Numbered from the stretch's first letter, positions 27,351 to 37,978 are shown. The stretch: 64,000 bases of DNA from Leptolyngbya sp. Heron Island J (GCF_000482245.1 NZ_AWNH01000040.1:1-64000), one strand, 5' to 3'. Numbers and translations: made by a program. The notes: a model not told the origin generated them from the sequence alone.

Positions 27351-28424
27351 ATGGGTAAAGTTGTTGTAGGTTTGTCGGGAGGCGTAGATAGTTCGGTCGC
27401 TGCGGCCACACTGCATCAGCAGGGGCACGATGTCATTGGCCTCACCCTGTGGTTAATGAAAGGAAAAGGTCAATGCTGTTCTGAGGGGATGGTGGATGCT
27501 GCTCAGCTTTGTGAAGACCTAGATATTCCGTATCACGTGGTTGATACCCGTGAGCTGTTTGAAGAAAAAATTGTCAATTATTTGGTTGAGGGCTACAGCC
27601 AGGGGGTCACACCACTGCCTTGTTCTCAGTGCAATCGCAGTGTCAAATTTGGGCCGATGCTAGACTATGCCCGGCAAGAACTGGGAGCAGATGCGATCGC
27701 CACTGGTCACTACGCACGCATTCGCCATAACCCAGAAACCAACCGCTACGAACTGCGCCGGGCCGTTGACCGCAATAAAGATCAGTCCTACTTTCTCTAC
27801 GATCTAACTCAAACCCAGCTAGGGGCGACCCAATTTCCCCTGGGAGAACAAACCAAAGTGCAGACCCGAGAAATCGCTGCACAGCTGGGTTTACATACGG
27901 CTGAAAAACCCGAGAGTCAAGATCTATGTTTGATTGAGCAACATGGCTCCATGCAAGCATTTCTAGATAAGTATTTAGCTCCTAAACCGGGCAATATCGT
28001 TGATACCAACGGTCAGGTTTTGGGTCAGCACACAGGTATTCATCACTACACCATCGGTCAGCGTAAAGGGTTGGGTATTGCCGCTCCAGCTCCCCTTTAT
28101 GTAGTGGCTTTAGACGTTGCTCGCAATCAGGTGGTTGTGGGCGAACGAGACAGCGTTCATCAACCCTACTGTATTGCTGATCGGGTTAACTGGGTGTCAA
28201 TTGAGGCCCCCGATGCTCCGATTGCGGTGTCAGTGCAAATCCGTTATCGCTCGCCAGCTGTAGCGGCGACGGTAGTTCCCCTGGCTGATGGCTCTGTCAA
28301 GCTAGTCTTTGCAGACCCTCAATTTGGGGTTTCTCCAGGACAGGCGGCAGTTTGGTACGACGATGACGAGCGGGTGCTCGGCGGCGGTCTGATTCGACCG
28401 TTTGCTCAATCTGATGAACGATAA
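27351..28424 (+). CDS. mnmA: tRNA-specific 2-thiouridylase
   Basis: A 357-residue ATP-dependent enzyme that thiolates U34 of tRNAs for Lys, Glu and Gln. [14 protein letters not shown] is the PP-loop, [12 protein letters not shown] holds the first catalytic Cys, [12 protein letters not shown] and [12 protein letters not shown] follow, and QDLCLIEQ holds the second Cys. The C-terminal beta domain contains [11 protein letters not shown] and [12 protein letters not shown]. The ATG at 27351 ([11 protein letters not shown]) matches the family start; an upstream in-frame ATG at 27222 would add 43 unsupported residues. It lies 30 bases ahead of sat. Confidence 0.96.
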   Translation: MGKVVVGLSGGVDSSVAAATLHQQGHDVIGLTLWLMKGKGQCCSEGMVDAAQLCEDLDIPYHVVDTRELFEEKIVNYLVEGYSQGVTPLPCSQCNRSVKFGPMLDYARQELGADAIATGHYARIRHNPETNRYELRRAVDRNKDQSYFLYDLTQTQLGATQFPLGEQTKVQTREIAAQLGLHTAEKPESQDLCLIEQHGSMQAFLDKYLAPKPGNIVDTNGQVLGQHTGIHHYTIGQRKGLGIAAPAPLYVVALDVARNQVVVGERDSVHQPYCIADRVNWVSIEAPDAPIAVSVQIRYRSPAVAATVVPLADGSVKLVFADPQFGVSPGQAAVWYDDDERVLGGGLIRPFAQSDER

Positions 28425-28454
28425 CGCAGTTTCTATAGAAGAAAAGAGGACGTT

Positions 28455-29627
28455 TTGACATTAATCAACGACGGGATTGCTCCCCACGGCGGTACGCTCA
28501 TCGACCGTTTAGTATCCGAGGAGCAAAAAGCAGAATTTTTAAGCAAAGCTGACTTTTTACCCCAGGTCACCCTAGATGATCGGGCTCTGTCAGATTTAGT
28601 GATGATTGCTATCGGTGGTTTTAGCCCGCTGAACGGGTTTATGGGCCAGGCTGACTATGAGCCTGTGGTGACTGACATGCGTCTGGCTAGCGGGTTGCCC
28701 TGGGCAGTACCGGTAACGCTGTCTGTGTCAGAAGCAGTAGCCGCTCCTCTGAAGGAAGGTATGCTAGTGCGCTTGAATGACAAGACAGGCCGCTATGTTG
28801 GTGTCCTTGAGCTGACGGAGAAATACACCTACGACAAACAAAAAGAAGCGGTTAATGTTTATCGCACTGGTGAAGATAAACACCCTGGGGTCAAAGTGAT
28901 TTACGAACAGGGTCCTGTGAATTTAGCCGGACCTGTCTGGCTGTTAGAGCGTGATCCCCATCCTCTGTTTCCTAACTACCAGATTGACCCTGCCGCCTCC
29001 CGCGCCATGTTCCGTGAGCGGGGCTGGAAAACCGTCGTTGGCTTCCAGACTCGTAATCCCATTCACCGGGCCCATGAATATATTCAAAAGTGTGCCTTAG
29101 AAACAGTGGATGGTCTGTTTTTGCATCCATTAGTAGGCGCAACTAAGAAAGACGACATCCCAGCTGATGTGCGGATGCGTTGTTATGAAATCATGATGGA
29201 CCGCTATTTTCCTCAAGATCGAGTAATTTTGGCAATTAATCCATCGGCTATGCGCTACGCTGGTCCTCGCGAGGCAATTTTCCATGCTCTAATTCGGAAG
29301 AATTATGGCTGCACTCACTTTATTGTGGGGCGTGACCACGCTGGTGTAGGGGACTACTATGGCACCTACGATGCTCAGCATATTTTTGACCAGTTTGAGC
29401 CTGGTGAACTGGGGATTACACCGATGAAGTTTGAGCATGCTTTCTATTGCACCCGTACGGGGACAATGGCAACTAGTAAGACTAGCCCCAGCACCAAGGA
29501 AGAGCGTATCCACCTATCGGGTACTAAGGTGCGTGAAATGCTGCGTCGTGGCGAGCTACCCCCCCCGGAGTTCTCTCGTCCAGAAGTGGCTGCCGAGCTA
29601 TCTAGAGCAATGCAAGTCCAAAGCTAA
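28455..29627 (+). CDS. sat: Sulfate adenylyltransferase
   Basis: A 390-residue ATP sulfurylase of the homomeric type, converting sulfate and ATP to APS at the start of sulfate assimilation. [13 protein letters not shown] is the nucleotide-binding HxxH loop, [14 protein letters not shown] and [18 protein letters not shown] follow, and [17 protein letters not shown] is the ATP-binding GRD region. It starts at TTG (28455) with AGAGGA four bases upstream; no ATG is available near the family start. It is 21 bases ahead of the pseudo-caspase gene and probably co-transcribed with it. Confidence 0.96.
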   Translation: MTLINDGIAPHGGTLIDRLVSEEQKAEFLSKADFLPQVTLDDRALSDLVMIAIGGFSPLNGFMGQADYEPVVTDMRLASGLPWAVPVTLSVSEAVAAPLKEGMLVRLNDKTGRYVGVLELTEKYTYDKQKEAVNVYRTGEDKHPGVKVIYEQGPVNLAGPVWLLERDPHPLFPNYQIDPAASRAMFRERGWKTVVGFQTRNPIHRAHEYIQKCALETVDGLFLHPLVGATKKDDIPADVRMRCYEIMMDRYFPQDRVILAINPSAMRYAGPREAIFHALIRKNYGCTHFIVGRDHAGVGDYYGTYDAQHIFDQFEPGELGITPMKFEHAFYCTRTGTMATSKTSPSTKEERIHLSGTKVREMLRRGELPPPEFSRPEVAAELSRAMQVQS

Positions 29628-29648
29628 TGCTAGTGGAGTAGTCAGGGA

Positions 29649-31781
29649 GTGAAGCGACGGGAGTTTTTGTCAGCGACGGGTGTCATTTTAGGAGCGTTTG
29701 GTCTCAGTCAGTCTCAGCTTCTGGGCTGGCAGCAAGCGTTGGCAGATCCGTCTCGTCGCAAATTTGCTTTACTGATTGGGATTAATCAATATCCGGGACG
29801 GGTGCTGGGAAAAGCACTCGATCCTTTGCAGGGCTGTGTGACCGATGTGCAGCTTCAACGTCAGTTGCTCATCCATCGTTTTGGGTTTGCGCCAAGGGAT
29901 ATGGTCACGCTGATTGATGCTCAAGCTACTCAGGCGGCGATTGTAGAATCGCTTTATCGGCTAACTCAAACAGCCACGGCTAATGATTGTGTGGTAGTTC
30001 ACTTTAGTGGCTATGGTGGACAGCTGATACTTGGGGACAAACGCATCAAGACCTGGGTGCCTGTGGATGGGTATTTGCCAACCTTGGCTGAGCCGGTATC
30101 TAGGGATGTTCCGGTGTCCTGGGTAAAGCAAATTTTGGCTCGGTTGAAAACCAAACAGATATTTACAGTTGTAGACGTGGGCTACACTCAGCCCGATGCG
30201 CCGTTGTCCAGTGGCTATCGCTCCCGTGCTCGTGGGGATAGCCTGACAGTAGAAGGCATTCGTTTTCCGAACGTATCTACTGCGATCGCAACAGACTTAG
30301 ATAAGTTGCAAACCGCAGCAGAACCAGCATTTTTCCCAGGGGATTTGCTGATGGCCGCCCGTGATGGTCAGCCAGTGATTGAGCGGCAATGGACTGACTT
30401 TGGGGCAGGTTTATTTACCTATGGTCTGACACGCTACTTATGGACGACCCAGCTGCCAGTTAAGCTTTCCGCAACGATGCGGGGGGCCCAGGAATCGATT
30501 TTGCCGCTGGTGCCTAATCAAACCCCGTACTGGACGACCCAAACCGCTGATGAGCACGCTGTCTATGGAGCGGCATCCTCACCCTGTTCGGATGCGGTGA
30601 TCACATCCGTTGAGGGCCGTTCGGCCATGGTATGGCTGGGTGGCTTACCGGCGGATGTGGTGCAGTATGGCGAGCGATTTTTGTTTGCTCGACAGCTAGA
30701 TGCAGACGAGCCATTGTTGGAGCTGCGATCGCAAAACGGTCTGTCCGGTCGGCTTAAACTAACGGATGATGCATCCTGGTCAGTGGGCCAGCCCCTCTAT
30801 GAAGTTAACCGGGTGTTACCCAAAAACCTGCCCCTGGTCGTTTCTCTTGACTCAAACCTGGAAAGAATTGAGCGAGTAGATGCCACCAGCGCTCTGGCTG
30901 CCCTATCATTTGTGGACGCAACTGATGATATGCACCCAGCTGACTGCATTTTAGGCCAACCCGAGGTGGCCCCCACCGAGGCGGCAGAACCAGGGGCAAT
31001 GCCAGTTGTCAAACAAGGCTATGGTCTCTTTACCCCCACCCATGCTCTGATCGTTGGCACCCTGGCCAAGCAAGATGAGGCGGTCAAAATGGCTGTGGGA
31101 CGGCTATCGTCTAAGCTTCAGACAATGTTGGCGATGAAGCTGCTGCGCTTAAGCGAAAACCAGGCATCCTCTCGTGTGGCGGTGCGCCTCAATTTGTTGT
31201 TAGCCGGTGAAACTGAAAAACTGCTGCTGCAGCAAGAGACCCGACAAGCGGCAGACAAAGCCTCAAAAAGTCGTTTGGCTGAGGCGGTCAGTCGTCAAAA
31301 TCGCCCCGTTGAATTTTCCAAAGGAGCGCGGCTGAAATACCAGGCCTTGAATTTTAGCGCGGAGCCGATGTATGTCATGTTGCTGGCGTTTGATGCTCGC
31401 GATCGGATGCTCGCCTTTTTCCCGCCTAATAACGGCCAACCCTACTCCCTGGATGCGCTGCAGACGGCTCTGACCATAGCGCCTGGAAAAGCAATCAATT
31501 TACCGACCCAAACCACCTGGGCTGTTGATGATCCTGAGGGGCGGGTGGAAGCCTACCTGGTATGCAGCACTCGCCCCCTCACCGCCTGCTGGCAAGAGCT
31601 GCTATCGATTGCGAATACCGCTAGCAATCAGCGGGTGACCCTAGGTGACAATGCGTTGGCACTGGTACAGGCATTGTTTGATGATTTGAATGCCGATGAG
31701 ACAGACGATACTGATCCAGATAGCTACACCCTCAATACGACTCAGTGGGCGACAGTAGGGTGTCATTACAGTATTGTCTAG
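29649..31781 (+). CDS. Tat-exported caspase-like protein lacking the catalytic dyad
   Basis: A 710-residue protein. The N-terminus MKRREFLSATGVILGAFGLS is a twin-arginine-type signal. A C14 caspase fold follows: KFALLIGINQYP, LQGCVTDVQLQRQLL, NDCVVVHFSGYGG. The catalytic His is Tyr122 (GYG for GHG), and the position of the catalytic Cys is Gly178 (VVDVGYTQ), so it should be proteolytically dead. The C-terminal half (about 540-690) contains a DUF4384-like domain, GARLKYQALNFSAEPMYVMLLAFD and FFPPN. It starts at GTG with AGGGAG upstream, 21 bases after sat. Likely a periplasmic binding or scaffold protein. Confidence 0.88.
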   Translation: MKRREFLSATGVILGAFGLSQSQLLGWQQALADPSRRKFALLIGINQYPGRVLGKALDPLQGCVTDVQLQRQLLIHRFGFAPRDMVTLIDAQATQAAIVESLYRLTQTATANDCVVVHFSGYGGQLILGDKRIKTWVPVDGYLPTLAEPVSRDVPVSWVKQILARLKTKQIFTVVDVGYTQPDAPLSSGYRSRARGDSLTVEGIRFPNVSTAIATDLDKLQTAAEPAFFPGDLLMAARDGQPVIERQWTDFGAGLFTYGLTRYLWTTQLPVKLSATMRGAQESILPLVPNQTPYWTTQTADEHAVYGAASSPCSDAVITSVEGRSAMVWLGGLPADVVQYGERFLFARQLDADEPLLELRSQNGLSGRLKLTDDASWSVGQPLYEVNRVLPKNLPLVVSLDSNLERIERVDATSALAALSFVDATDDMHPADCILGQPEVAPTEAAEPGAMPVVKQGYGLFTPTHALIVGTLAKQDEAVKMAVGRLSSKLQTMLAMKLLRLSENQASSRVAVRLNLLLAGETEKLLLQQETRQAADKASKSRLAEAVSRQNRPVEFSKGARLKYQALNFSAEPMYVMLLAFDARDRMLAFFPPNNGQPYSLDALQTALTIAPGKAINLPTQTTWAVDDPEGRVEAYLVCSTRPLTACWQELLSIANTASNQRVTLGDNALALVQALFDDLNADETDDTDPDSYTLNTTQWATVGCHYSIV

Positions 31782-31837
31782 CAATTCACTGCCTAGAACA
31801 GTTTGTCAGGCTGCACCAGCTATCATTCAACACTCGC

Positions 31838-32227
31838 TTAACCGGCAATTTCCGCTTCGGCAGAGCCGCCCTCTGGAGTGCTCATTTCCTGATTGGAAAA
31901 GCTAAAGGCGCGAAAGTGCTTGGCTTGTTCCTCAATGCGGCTGGCAATGCGATCGCACACCAGGCTACACAGCTGAAAACTCAGATCGTCCGCCACCCGA
32001 TAAAAAGAGGAGGTCCCCTCGGTACGCCGAGTTAAAATCCCCGCTTGCATCATCACCTTCAGGTGCTTAGAGACATTCGCCTGGCTGGTCTCAGTTACAT
32101 CAACCAGTTCCTGGACACATTTTTCACCACTTCCTAGCAGATTTAAAATTTTAAGCCGCATAGGTTCGCTAAGAACGCTGAAATAATCGGCTACCTGCTG
32201 AATCACTTCAGCGGAGATATGTTCCAT
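31838..32227 (-). CDS. ArsR/SmtB family transcriptional regulator
   Basis: A 129-residue winged helix-turn-helix repressor: FSVLSEPMRLKILNLLGSG then VQELVDVTETSQANVSKHLKVMMQAGILTRR (recognition helix) and FYRVADD. Cys residues at about 37, 93 and 97 could form a thiol sensor, but the classic CxC metal motif is absent. It is alone and divergent from a histidine kinase across a long gap. A 13-base palindrome about 60 bases upstream is a candidate self-operator. Confidence 0.9.
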   Translation of the reverse strand: MEHISAEVIQQVADYFSVLSEPMRLKILNLLGSGEKCVQELVDVTETSQANVSKHLKVMMQAGILTRRTEGTSSFYRVADDLSFQLCSLVCDRIASRIEEQAKHFRAFSFSNQEMSTPEGGSAEAEIAG

Positions 32228-32963
32228 TGCGGAACCTCCAAGACCCTAAGGAGACAGACATCTCTGCTACATCAAAACCTGATGGGTATTGTAACAATAT
32301 ATTCATCAATGGCAATAGAGCGATGTAGTTTTTTACTAAAAAAATAAAATTAGGTCTGCATTGGCCCCACCTAATTGATTGACATTGATGCGATCGTCGT
32401 GTTGATCGTGAAGACAGATGTTTTTTATCCAAGTAGATAGATACGCTGCTCAAAGAATATGAAAGAAGTATAGGGTTTCGACATCAGCTTAAAACAACAG
32501 CGTTACGATAGGGACACTTTCAAGGTATTAGCCTGCTGTATTTTTCCTCGGAGATTACTTATAGAATCAATGTTTATTTCAACATTGAAAAAACTCATTA
32601 GGGTCAATCCCTTATAGTTGATTTCACTAATCTGTATGATATCTACGTAGTGATATAGAGCCGAATTTTAGTTTGTTGACATAATTTTGAAGCTTGTCAG
32701 AAGCATGAATACAGCGCTATTACATCAGCCACTAATACTGGTTTTATCATTAAGGAATTAGCCACTCTTTGGGCCAGTGCTAAGCTTTCTAAGCTTTTAA
32801 GAAGGCATTGCTTTGATGATATTTCTCTTTAAATAAAGATACTTTTAAGTAACCTATGTTCACTATTGTTTACAACAATGTTTAGTTGGTGAGTGTTGTT
32901 AACACGTATTTTGTAGCCAGCGCGGCCACTTCCAGTTAGTGCCTGTAAAAATGTTTAGTAGCT
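32228..32963. other. Long divergent intergenic region, ArsR / histidine kinase
   Basis: These 736 bases are clearly more AT-rich than the surroundings. I find no supported coding region or RNA gene. The one notable site is the palindrome at 32287-32299. Promoters for both flanking genes must lie here. Confidence 0.45.
32287..32299. promoter_or_regulatory. Candidate ArsR-type operator
   Basis: TATTGT-A-ACAATA is a perfect 6+1+6 palindrome 60 bases upstream of the ArsR start codon, a typical placement for autoregulation. The assignment is inference. Confidence 0.4.
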
Positions 32964-35243
32964 ATGGTTAACGTCTCCTCAGCGTTAGAGTATCAAAGTG
33001 TACCGCATCATGTTTTCGAGCAGATACGGAAGAATTTCTTTTGTTTATTATCAGGAGAAATATCCCATCTATCTGAGCAAGATTTTGTCAAAGCTCAACT
33101 ACCTATAGAGGCTGAGATTACAAAATTCACGCTGCTTTCGACAGACAAGGTGAATTTGCTCCTGTTGGCTAAGCCCGACGGCGAGTGTCGCTATCTAGTT
33201 TGCTTGTGTTCCAATCCGATAGTAATTGAACAATTTTTGTCTACATCCTGGCTGGCCAAGGGATTACATCGTCGTAGCAAGGCCGTTCGGAAACAGCTGC
33301 AGCAACGGTTGCAGCAAGCGGCTGAGGTTTCCCAACCACTTGCGATAGAGGGACAAGCGCTGCTCAAATTTGCCCATCAGCTGATATTAGAAGCCAGTGA
33401 TTTAGAGCAGTTTTCTGGAGCTAAACCCCTATCGTCGGCTGCTATTTTGCAGCATGTTGTGAGTCGCTTACAACATGCTGAACCGCTGACCTCTCTGATT
33501 CAGTTGACGCTCAATGAGGCTTGCGAATGGCTAGGTCTCGATCGGTTGTTTATTTATCAGGTGGTCAATCCTCCTCCCCGTTCTGAGCACTTGGAACACC
33601 CGTCTGACGATGCGGAAGATGTTTCTCCTTGCATCACCTATGAAGCCCGTAGCCATTCATCTATAGAATCTGTTCTCTATCGCTCTGATGCCGACTGCTT
33701 TGTTCAGGCGAAGGTCCATCAGCGCTATGGGCAAAAAACTCAAAAAAAACAGTATTACGCGATTGAAAATATAGCTCAGCACTATCAACATCATCCCTGT
33801 ATGGGAACACAGCTCAAGCAAGCTAATGTTGGGTCTCAGTTACTGGTGCCCATATGGCTGGAGGATACGCTATGGGGATTGTTGATTGGGCATCACTGTA
33901 TTGACAATATCGATCGTGATGACCTGGAGTTAGCCGACACGTCTGAGCATTTTCGCAGCTGGCAAGCTGGGGAAGGAAATTTCCTAGTTCAAATCGCTGA
34001 TTTACTGGCCCTGGCCATTCGTCAAGCCGATTTACAGCAGCAGCTACAGTATCAAAAGCTGATGCTTAAGGCCCAGGTTGAGGACCGTACGCAGAGCCTT
34101 AAGGATGCTCTCATGGCGGCTGAGGCTGCGAATAAAACAAAGAGTGAGTTTTTGGCAACCATGAGCCATGAACTACGAACGCCGTTGACCTATATTATCG
34201 GCATGTCGGCGACGTTATTACGCTGGTCTTTTGGGGATTTAAGTCCCCGTCAGCGGGATTATCTCAACACTATCCACAGCAGCGGAGAGCAACTATTAGA
34301 CATCATTAACGACATTCTAGAAGTGGCCAAAATTGAAGCAGGCCGTACTGTTCTTGAAATTAATGATTTTTCATTGTCCAACCTGGCTCGCAGTAGCCTA
34401 GAGAGCTTTCGGCAGGAGGCTCAGGCTAAAGGAGTTGATTTACGAATAAATTTACGGTTGTCCGGTGCTGAAGATGATTTTCGAGCTGATCCGCGCCGAA
34501 TACGTCAGATTTTAGCTAATTTATTAAGTAATGCTGTCAAATTTACCAATGCGAATGGTCGCATTAGTTTACGAGTTTGGCGCGATCCGCAGAATGTCAT
34601 GTTTCAGGTGGAGGATACTGGTATTGGTATTCCTGAAGCCCAGCAAGCGGTTTTATTTGAGACATTTAAGCAATTAGAGGCGGCTCGTCAACGTCAGTAT
34701 TCTGGTGCGGGTTTAGGCTTAGCCCTCACTAAACAGCTAGTTGAATTGCACAATGGCTCGATTCAGGTGGTCTCTACACCGGGTAAAGGTTCTATGTTTA
34801 CGGTCCGGATTCCCCTGCAGCAGCCCGATGGTATCATCACTCCCGGTCAGAGTATTGAACCGACCACTGGTCGGATTATTTTGTTGGAAGATGATGAAAC
34901 CAGTGCCAGCTTAATCTGCGACTTGTTGACGGCGGCTAACTATCAGGTCATTTGGGTGATCGAGGGCTCGCGCATCGTACACCAGGTGGAGATACTCCAG
35001 CCGGTGGCCATTATTCTGAATCATCACTTGGTCAGCGGCAATAGTCATTACATTGTGGATGATTTAAAGCGCTATGTAGCGACCTCTGGCATTAAGGTGA
35101 TTTCGCTGATGGATGCTGGGGATATGGCAACTGACGGTGGGCTATCTGAGGATATGTCCATGGATGGTTTTGATGATTACCTGGTAAAACCTATTCATCC
35201 GCCTACGCTGCTCAATAAAATTCAATCGCTGTCCATAGGATAA
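32964..35243 (+). CDS. GAF-domain hybrid histidine kinase with degenerate receiver
   Basis: A 759-residue cytosolic kinase. The N-terminal 150 residues are a DUF-type region (LLLLAKPDGECRYLVCLCSN). A GAF domain follows (about 165-355; LTLNEACEWLGLDRLFIYQV, GSQLLVPIWLEDTLWGLLI) without an obvious bilin Cys. A coiled linker leads to HisKA with His402 in FLATMSHELRTPL, then HATPase with NLLSNAVKFT, DTGIGIP and GAGLGLALTKQLVELH. The C-terminal receiver keeps the acidic pair LLEDDE and the Lys in YLVKPIHPP, but the phosphoacceptor is Asn686 (IILNHHL), so it is a pseudo-receiver. It is followed 179 bases on by a Ser/Thr kinase. Confidence 0.92.
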   Translation: MVNVSSALEYQSVPHHVFEQIRKNFFCLLSGEISHLSEQDFVKAQLPIEAEITKFTLLSTDKVNLLLLAKPDGECRYLVCLCSNPIVIEQFLSTSWLAKGLHRRSKAVRKQLQQRLQQAAEVSQPLAIEGQALLKFAHQLILEASDLEQFSGAKPLSSAAILQHVVSRLQHAEPLTSLIQLTLNEACEWLGLDRLFIYQVVNPPPRSEHLEHPSDDAEDVSPCITYEARSHSSIESVLYRSDADCFVQAKVHQRYGQKTQKKQYYAIENIAQHYQHHPCMGTQLKQANVGSQLLVPIWLEDTLWGLLIGHHCIDNIDRDDLELADTSEHFRSWQAGEGNFLVQIADLLALAIRQADLQQQLQYQKLMLKAQVEDRTQSLKDALMAAEAANKTKSEFLATMSHELRTPLTYIIGMSATLLRWSFGDLSPRQRDYLNTIHSSGEQLLDIINDILEVAKIEAGRTVLEINDFSLSNLARSSLESFRQEAQAKGVDLRINLRLSGAEDDFRADPRRIRQILANLLSNAVKFTNANGRISLRVWRDPQNVMFQVEDTGIGIPEAQQAVLFETFKQLEAARQRQYSGAGLGLALTKQLVELHNGSIQVVSTPGKGSMFTVRIPLQQPDGIITPGQSIEPTTGRIILLEDDETSASLICDLLTAANYQVIWVIEGSRIVHQVEILQPVAIILNHHLVSGNSHYIVDDLKRYVATSGIKVISLMDAGDMATDGGLSEDMSMDGFDDYLVKPIHPPTLLNKIQSLSIG

Positions 35244-35422
35244 GTCGGTAAGCTGAACTGGCATGGCTCTGGGCCTAGGGTGTGGAAGGCCAGGTAAACT
35301 GTCTATAGTGTTGGCCCTCAAGCTAGAGATATTCCCTCGTGTCGCTGAAGCGGGGGCATGTAAATATCCTTGGTGCATCGGGGTGTTTGCTAAATCAAGC
35401 TGTTCAGGGGCTGTTAGAGCCG

Positions 35423-37510
35423 ATGCTAGGCAAGGTTCTTAAGGAACGTTATCAATTAATTAGAGTGCTGGGGTCAGGGGGCTTCGGTCAAACCTATGTG
35501 GCCAGAGACTTGTTTCAGGCGCAGACACCTGAGTGTGTGGTGAAACAGCTAAAGCCAGCCAGCAGCGATGTCACTTTTCTCAAGGTGGCTCGACGACTAT
35601 TTGAGACAGAGGTGTCTACCCTCAGGCGTTTAGGCACCCATAGCTGTATTCCGAAACTGCTGGATTCGTTTGAAGAGCAGCAGGAGTTTTATCTGGTTCA
35701 AGAGTTAATTGATGGGGAGTCGCTGGGGGATGAAATTCGTCGTACGGGTCGCCTCAGTGAAGCGCAGGTCATTACGCTGTTGCACGAGGTTTTAAGTATT
35801 CTGCAATTTGTCCATGAAAATCGAGTGATCCACCGCGATCTCAAACCGGATAATCTGATTCGACGCAAACAAGATGGCAAACTGTGTCTGATTGATTTTG
35901 GGGCGGTGAAGGAAATTCGTACTCAGCTGGTCAATAGTGAGTTAAGTGGTCTAACGGTGGGGGTAGGTACCCAGGGCTATACCCCTAGCGAACAGCTGGC
36001 GGGTAAGCCGCGTTTAAGTAGTGATATTTTTGCCTTGGGGATGACGGCAATTCATGGTTTGACGGGACGACCCCCCACCGATCTGCCTGAGGATATGTCT
36101 TCTTTGGACCTGCGTTGGGAGGAGTATGTCAATGTGAGTCCTGGGCTGCAGTATTTGCTGAAAAAGATGGTGCGTCATTATTTCTATCAGCGCTATCAAT
36201 CTGTTACTGAAGTCCTGCATGATTTGGGCCATTTAGATGAGCTGGCCGAAAAGGCCGATCATCCGACTATGGCTGAGACGTTTTTGCCCCAGGCCACGGT
36301 ATGGCAGCCCACGCGTAAGGAGAGTATTCGAGCGGTTGCGATCGCAACTGCCCTGGCCAGCAGCCTGGTGCTAGGGGTGCGTCAGCTGGGTATATTGATG
36401 CCCCTGGAATTGTGGGTATACGACAGCCTGGTTGCCTATCAACGTGACCTTGGCCCCGATCCTCGCATTCTCTTAGTGGGCATTACCGAACAGGATCTAA
36501 ACAACCAGCAACGTGAAAGTCCCTCGGATCAATCAATTGCCGACGCGATTGACAGGATTCAACGCCATCATCCCACCACCATCGGCTTAGATCTGCATCG
36601 TAATATTCCTCAGGGGGAGGGGCGGGCCGCTCTGGCCCGCAGCCTAGCTGCAGACAATATCATTGGCATTACTAAACTAGGTGACTTTGAAGGCGAGAGG
36701 ATTCCACCGCCGCCAGAGCTAAATCCTGCACAGGTTGGGTTTAATGACATCCCGCTTGATGGGGACGATAAAATTCGTCGTAATCTCTTTTTTGCCAGTC
36801 TGGAAAATGAAACGGGAGAAAATTACACATCGTTTGGACTGCTGGTAGCACTGCATTATCTCTACAATCAGCACGGTTTCGTTTCTGCGGAAAGTGAAGT
36901 GGAGCCCAACGTGATGACCATCGGTGACGTGCCCTTTAGACCGATGAATAATACCTTTGGCGGCTATCAGTCGGTCGATGCCGCAGGATATCAAATCCCG
37001 CTGACCTTTCGCTCCCCGACAAATATTGTCCAGCGAGTCTCGCTGACTGATGTTTTAACTGGCTCGGTTGATCCTGAACTCATTACCGATAAGATTGTGC
37101 TGATTGGCAATACTGCCTATATCAGTACCGATAAGTTTTTTACCCCCTATACTCTGCGTGGCGATAGCTATCAGATGTCTGGTGTAGAAGTACATCTGCA
37201 TATGGTGAGCCAATTTCTCGGCGCTGTTTTAGATGACTATCCGCTGCCGTGGGCCTGGCCCGATAGTCTGGAAATTGCCTGGATTATTGGCTGGGCCAGC
37301 GGGGGTAGTCTGCTGACCTGGCAGCTACGCCGCCAGCGCTACTGGGTAATGGCCTGGGGGGTGGGCGTGGTTGCGATCGCAGGCACTACCGTACTGCTCT
37401 TTTTTACCAATGCCTGGGTTCCCCTGGCAGCTCCCCTGGCGGGCTTTACCTTAGCCAGCGGTAGCCTCGTGCTTTATCGCCGCTATCGTCAGCAGCCCCT
37501 TAGGCTCTAA
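35423..37510 (+). CDS. Ser/Thr protein kinase with CHASE2 sensor domain
   Basis: A 696-residue membrane kinase. Residues 1-290 are a Hanks kinase: GSGGFGQTY, VVKQL lysine, VIHRDLKPDNLI, IDFGAVKE and GTQGYTPSEQ. A membrane segment (AIATALASSLVLGV) leads to an extracytoplasmic CHASE2 domain (about 310-600; LELWVYDSLVAYQRDLGPDPRI, TTIGLDLHRNIPQ, DKIVLIGNTA). Two to three C-terminal membrane helices follow. I chose ATG 35423 (MLGKVLKERYQLIRVLGSGG), just ahead of the kinase fold. A GTG at 35339 would add 28 residues without family support. Confidence 0.92.
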   Translation: MLGKVLKERYQLIRVLGSGGFGQTYVARDLFQAQTPECVVKQLKPASSDVTFLKVARRLFETEVSTLRRLGTHSCIPKLLDSFEEQQEFYLVQELIDGESLGDEIRRTGRLSEAQVITLLHEVLSILQFVHENRVIHRDLKPDNLIRRKQDGKLCLIDFGAVKEIRTQLVNSELSGLTVGVGTQGYTPSEQLAGKPRLSSDIFALGMTAIHGLTGRPPTDLPEDMSSLDLRWEEYVNVSPGLQYLLKKMVRHYFYQRYQSVTEVLHDLGHLDELAEKADHPTMAETFLPQATVWQPTRKESIRAVAIATALASSLVLGVRQLGILMPLELWVYDSLVAYQRDLGPDPRILLVGITEQDLNNQQRESPSDQSIADAIDRIQRHHPTTIGLDLHRNIPQGEGRAALARSLAADNIIGITKLGDFEGERIPPPPELNPAQVGFNDIPLDGDDKIRRNLFFASLENETGENYTSFGLLVALHYLYNQHGFVSAESEVEPNVMTIGDVPFRPMNNTFGGYQSVDAAGYQIPLTFRSPTNIVQRVSLTDVLTGSVDPELITDKIVLIGNTAYISTDKFFTPYTLRGDSYQMSGVEVHLHMVSQFLGAVLDDYPLPWAWPDSLEIAWIIGWASGGSLLTWQLRRQRYWVMAWGVGVVAIAGTTVLLFFTNAWVPLAAPLAGFTLASGSLVLYRRYRQQPLRL

Positions 37511-37560
37511 TCTGCGTTAGGATCAGACCAAAGCTGTAATCGACTTTCTGAGCAAAAACT

Positions 37561-37965
37561 ATGGTGGAGAAAATTCAAAAAACAGATGCAGAATGGCAAG
37601 CACAGCTTACCCCAGAGCAGTATCAGGTAACTCGCAAACACGGTACTGAGCGAGCGTTTACCGGTAAATACCACGACAACAAAGCAGCCGGTATCTACAA
37701 CTGTATTTGCTGTGGTTCAGAACTCTTTTCCTCGGAGACCAAATTCGATTCCGGGACTGGTTGGCCCAGCTTTTGGGCACCAAGCAAATCAGAAAACGTG
37801 GCGACTAAGCGTGATTTTAGCCACTTTATGATTCGCACTGAAGTCCTCTGTGCTGTATGCGATGCTCACCTGGGACATGTTTTCCCCGATGGTCCCCAGC
37901 CCACGGGTCAGCGATACTGCATGAACTCGGCAGCGCTTGATTTTGTCCCTAAAGCAAACGCTTAA
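37561..37965 (+). CDS. msrB: Peptide-methionine (R)-S-oxide reductase
   Basis: A 134-residue repair enzyme that reduces the R-sulfoxide of methionine in proteins. The zinc site is C48/C51 (CICC) with C97/C100 (CAVC). The catalytic nucleophile is C120 in [22 protein letters not shown] and [16 protein letters not shown] are diagnostic. The start ATG at 37561 fits the family. An alpha/beta hydrolase follows 13 bases later and is probably co-transcribed. Confidence 0.97.
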   Translation: MVEKIQKTDAEWQAQLTPEQYQVTRKHGTERAFTGKYHDNKAAGIYNCICCGSELFSSETKFDSGTGWPSFWAPSKSENVATKRDFSHFMIRTEVLCAVCDAHLGHVFPDGPQPTGQRYCMNSAALDFVPKANA

Positions 37966-37978
37966 GACTTTCCCCCCT

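Noticed and set aside
29649-31781. Annotating this as an active caspase protease
   Set aside because: Both catalytic positions are replaced (Tyr122, Gly178).
32208-32453. An 81-codon minus frame overlapping the ArsR start
   Set aside because: It overlaps the well-supported ArsR gene in another frame and lacks protein features.
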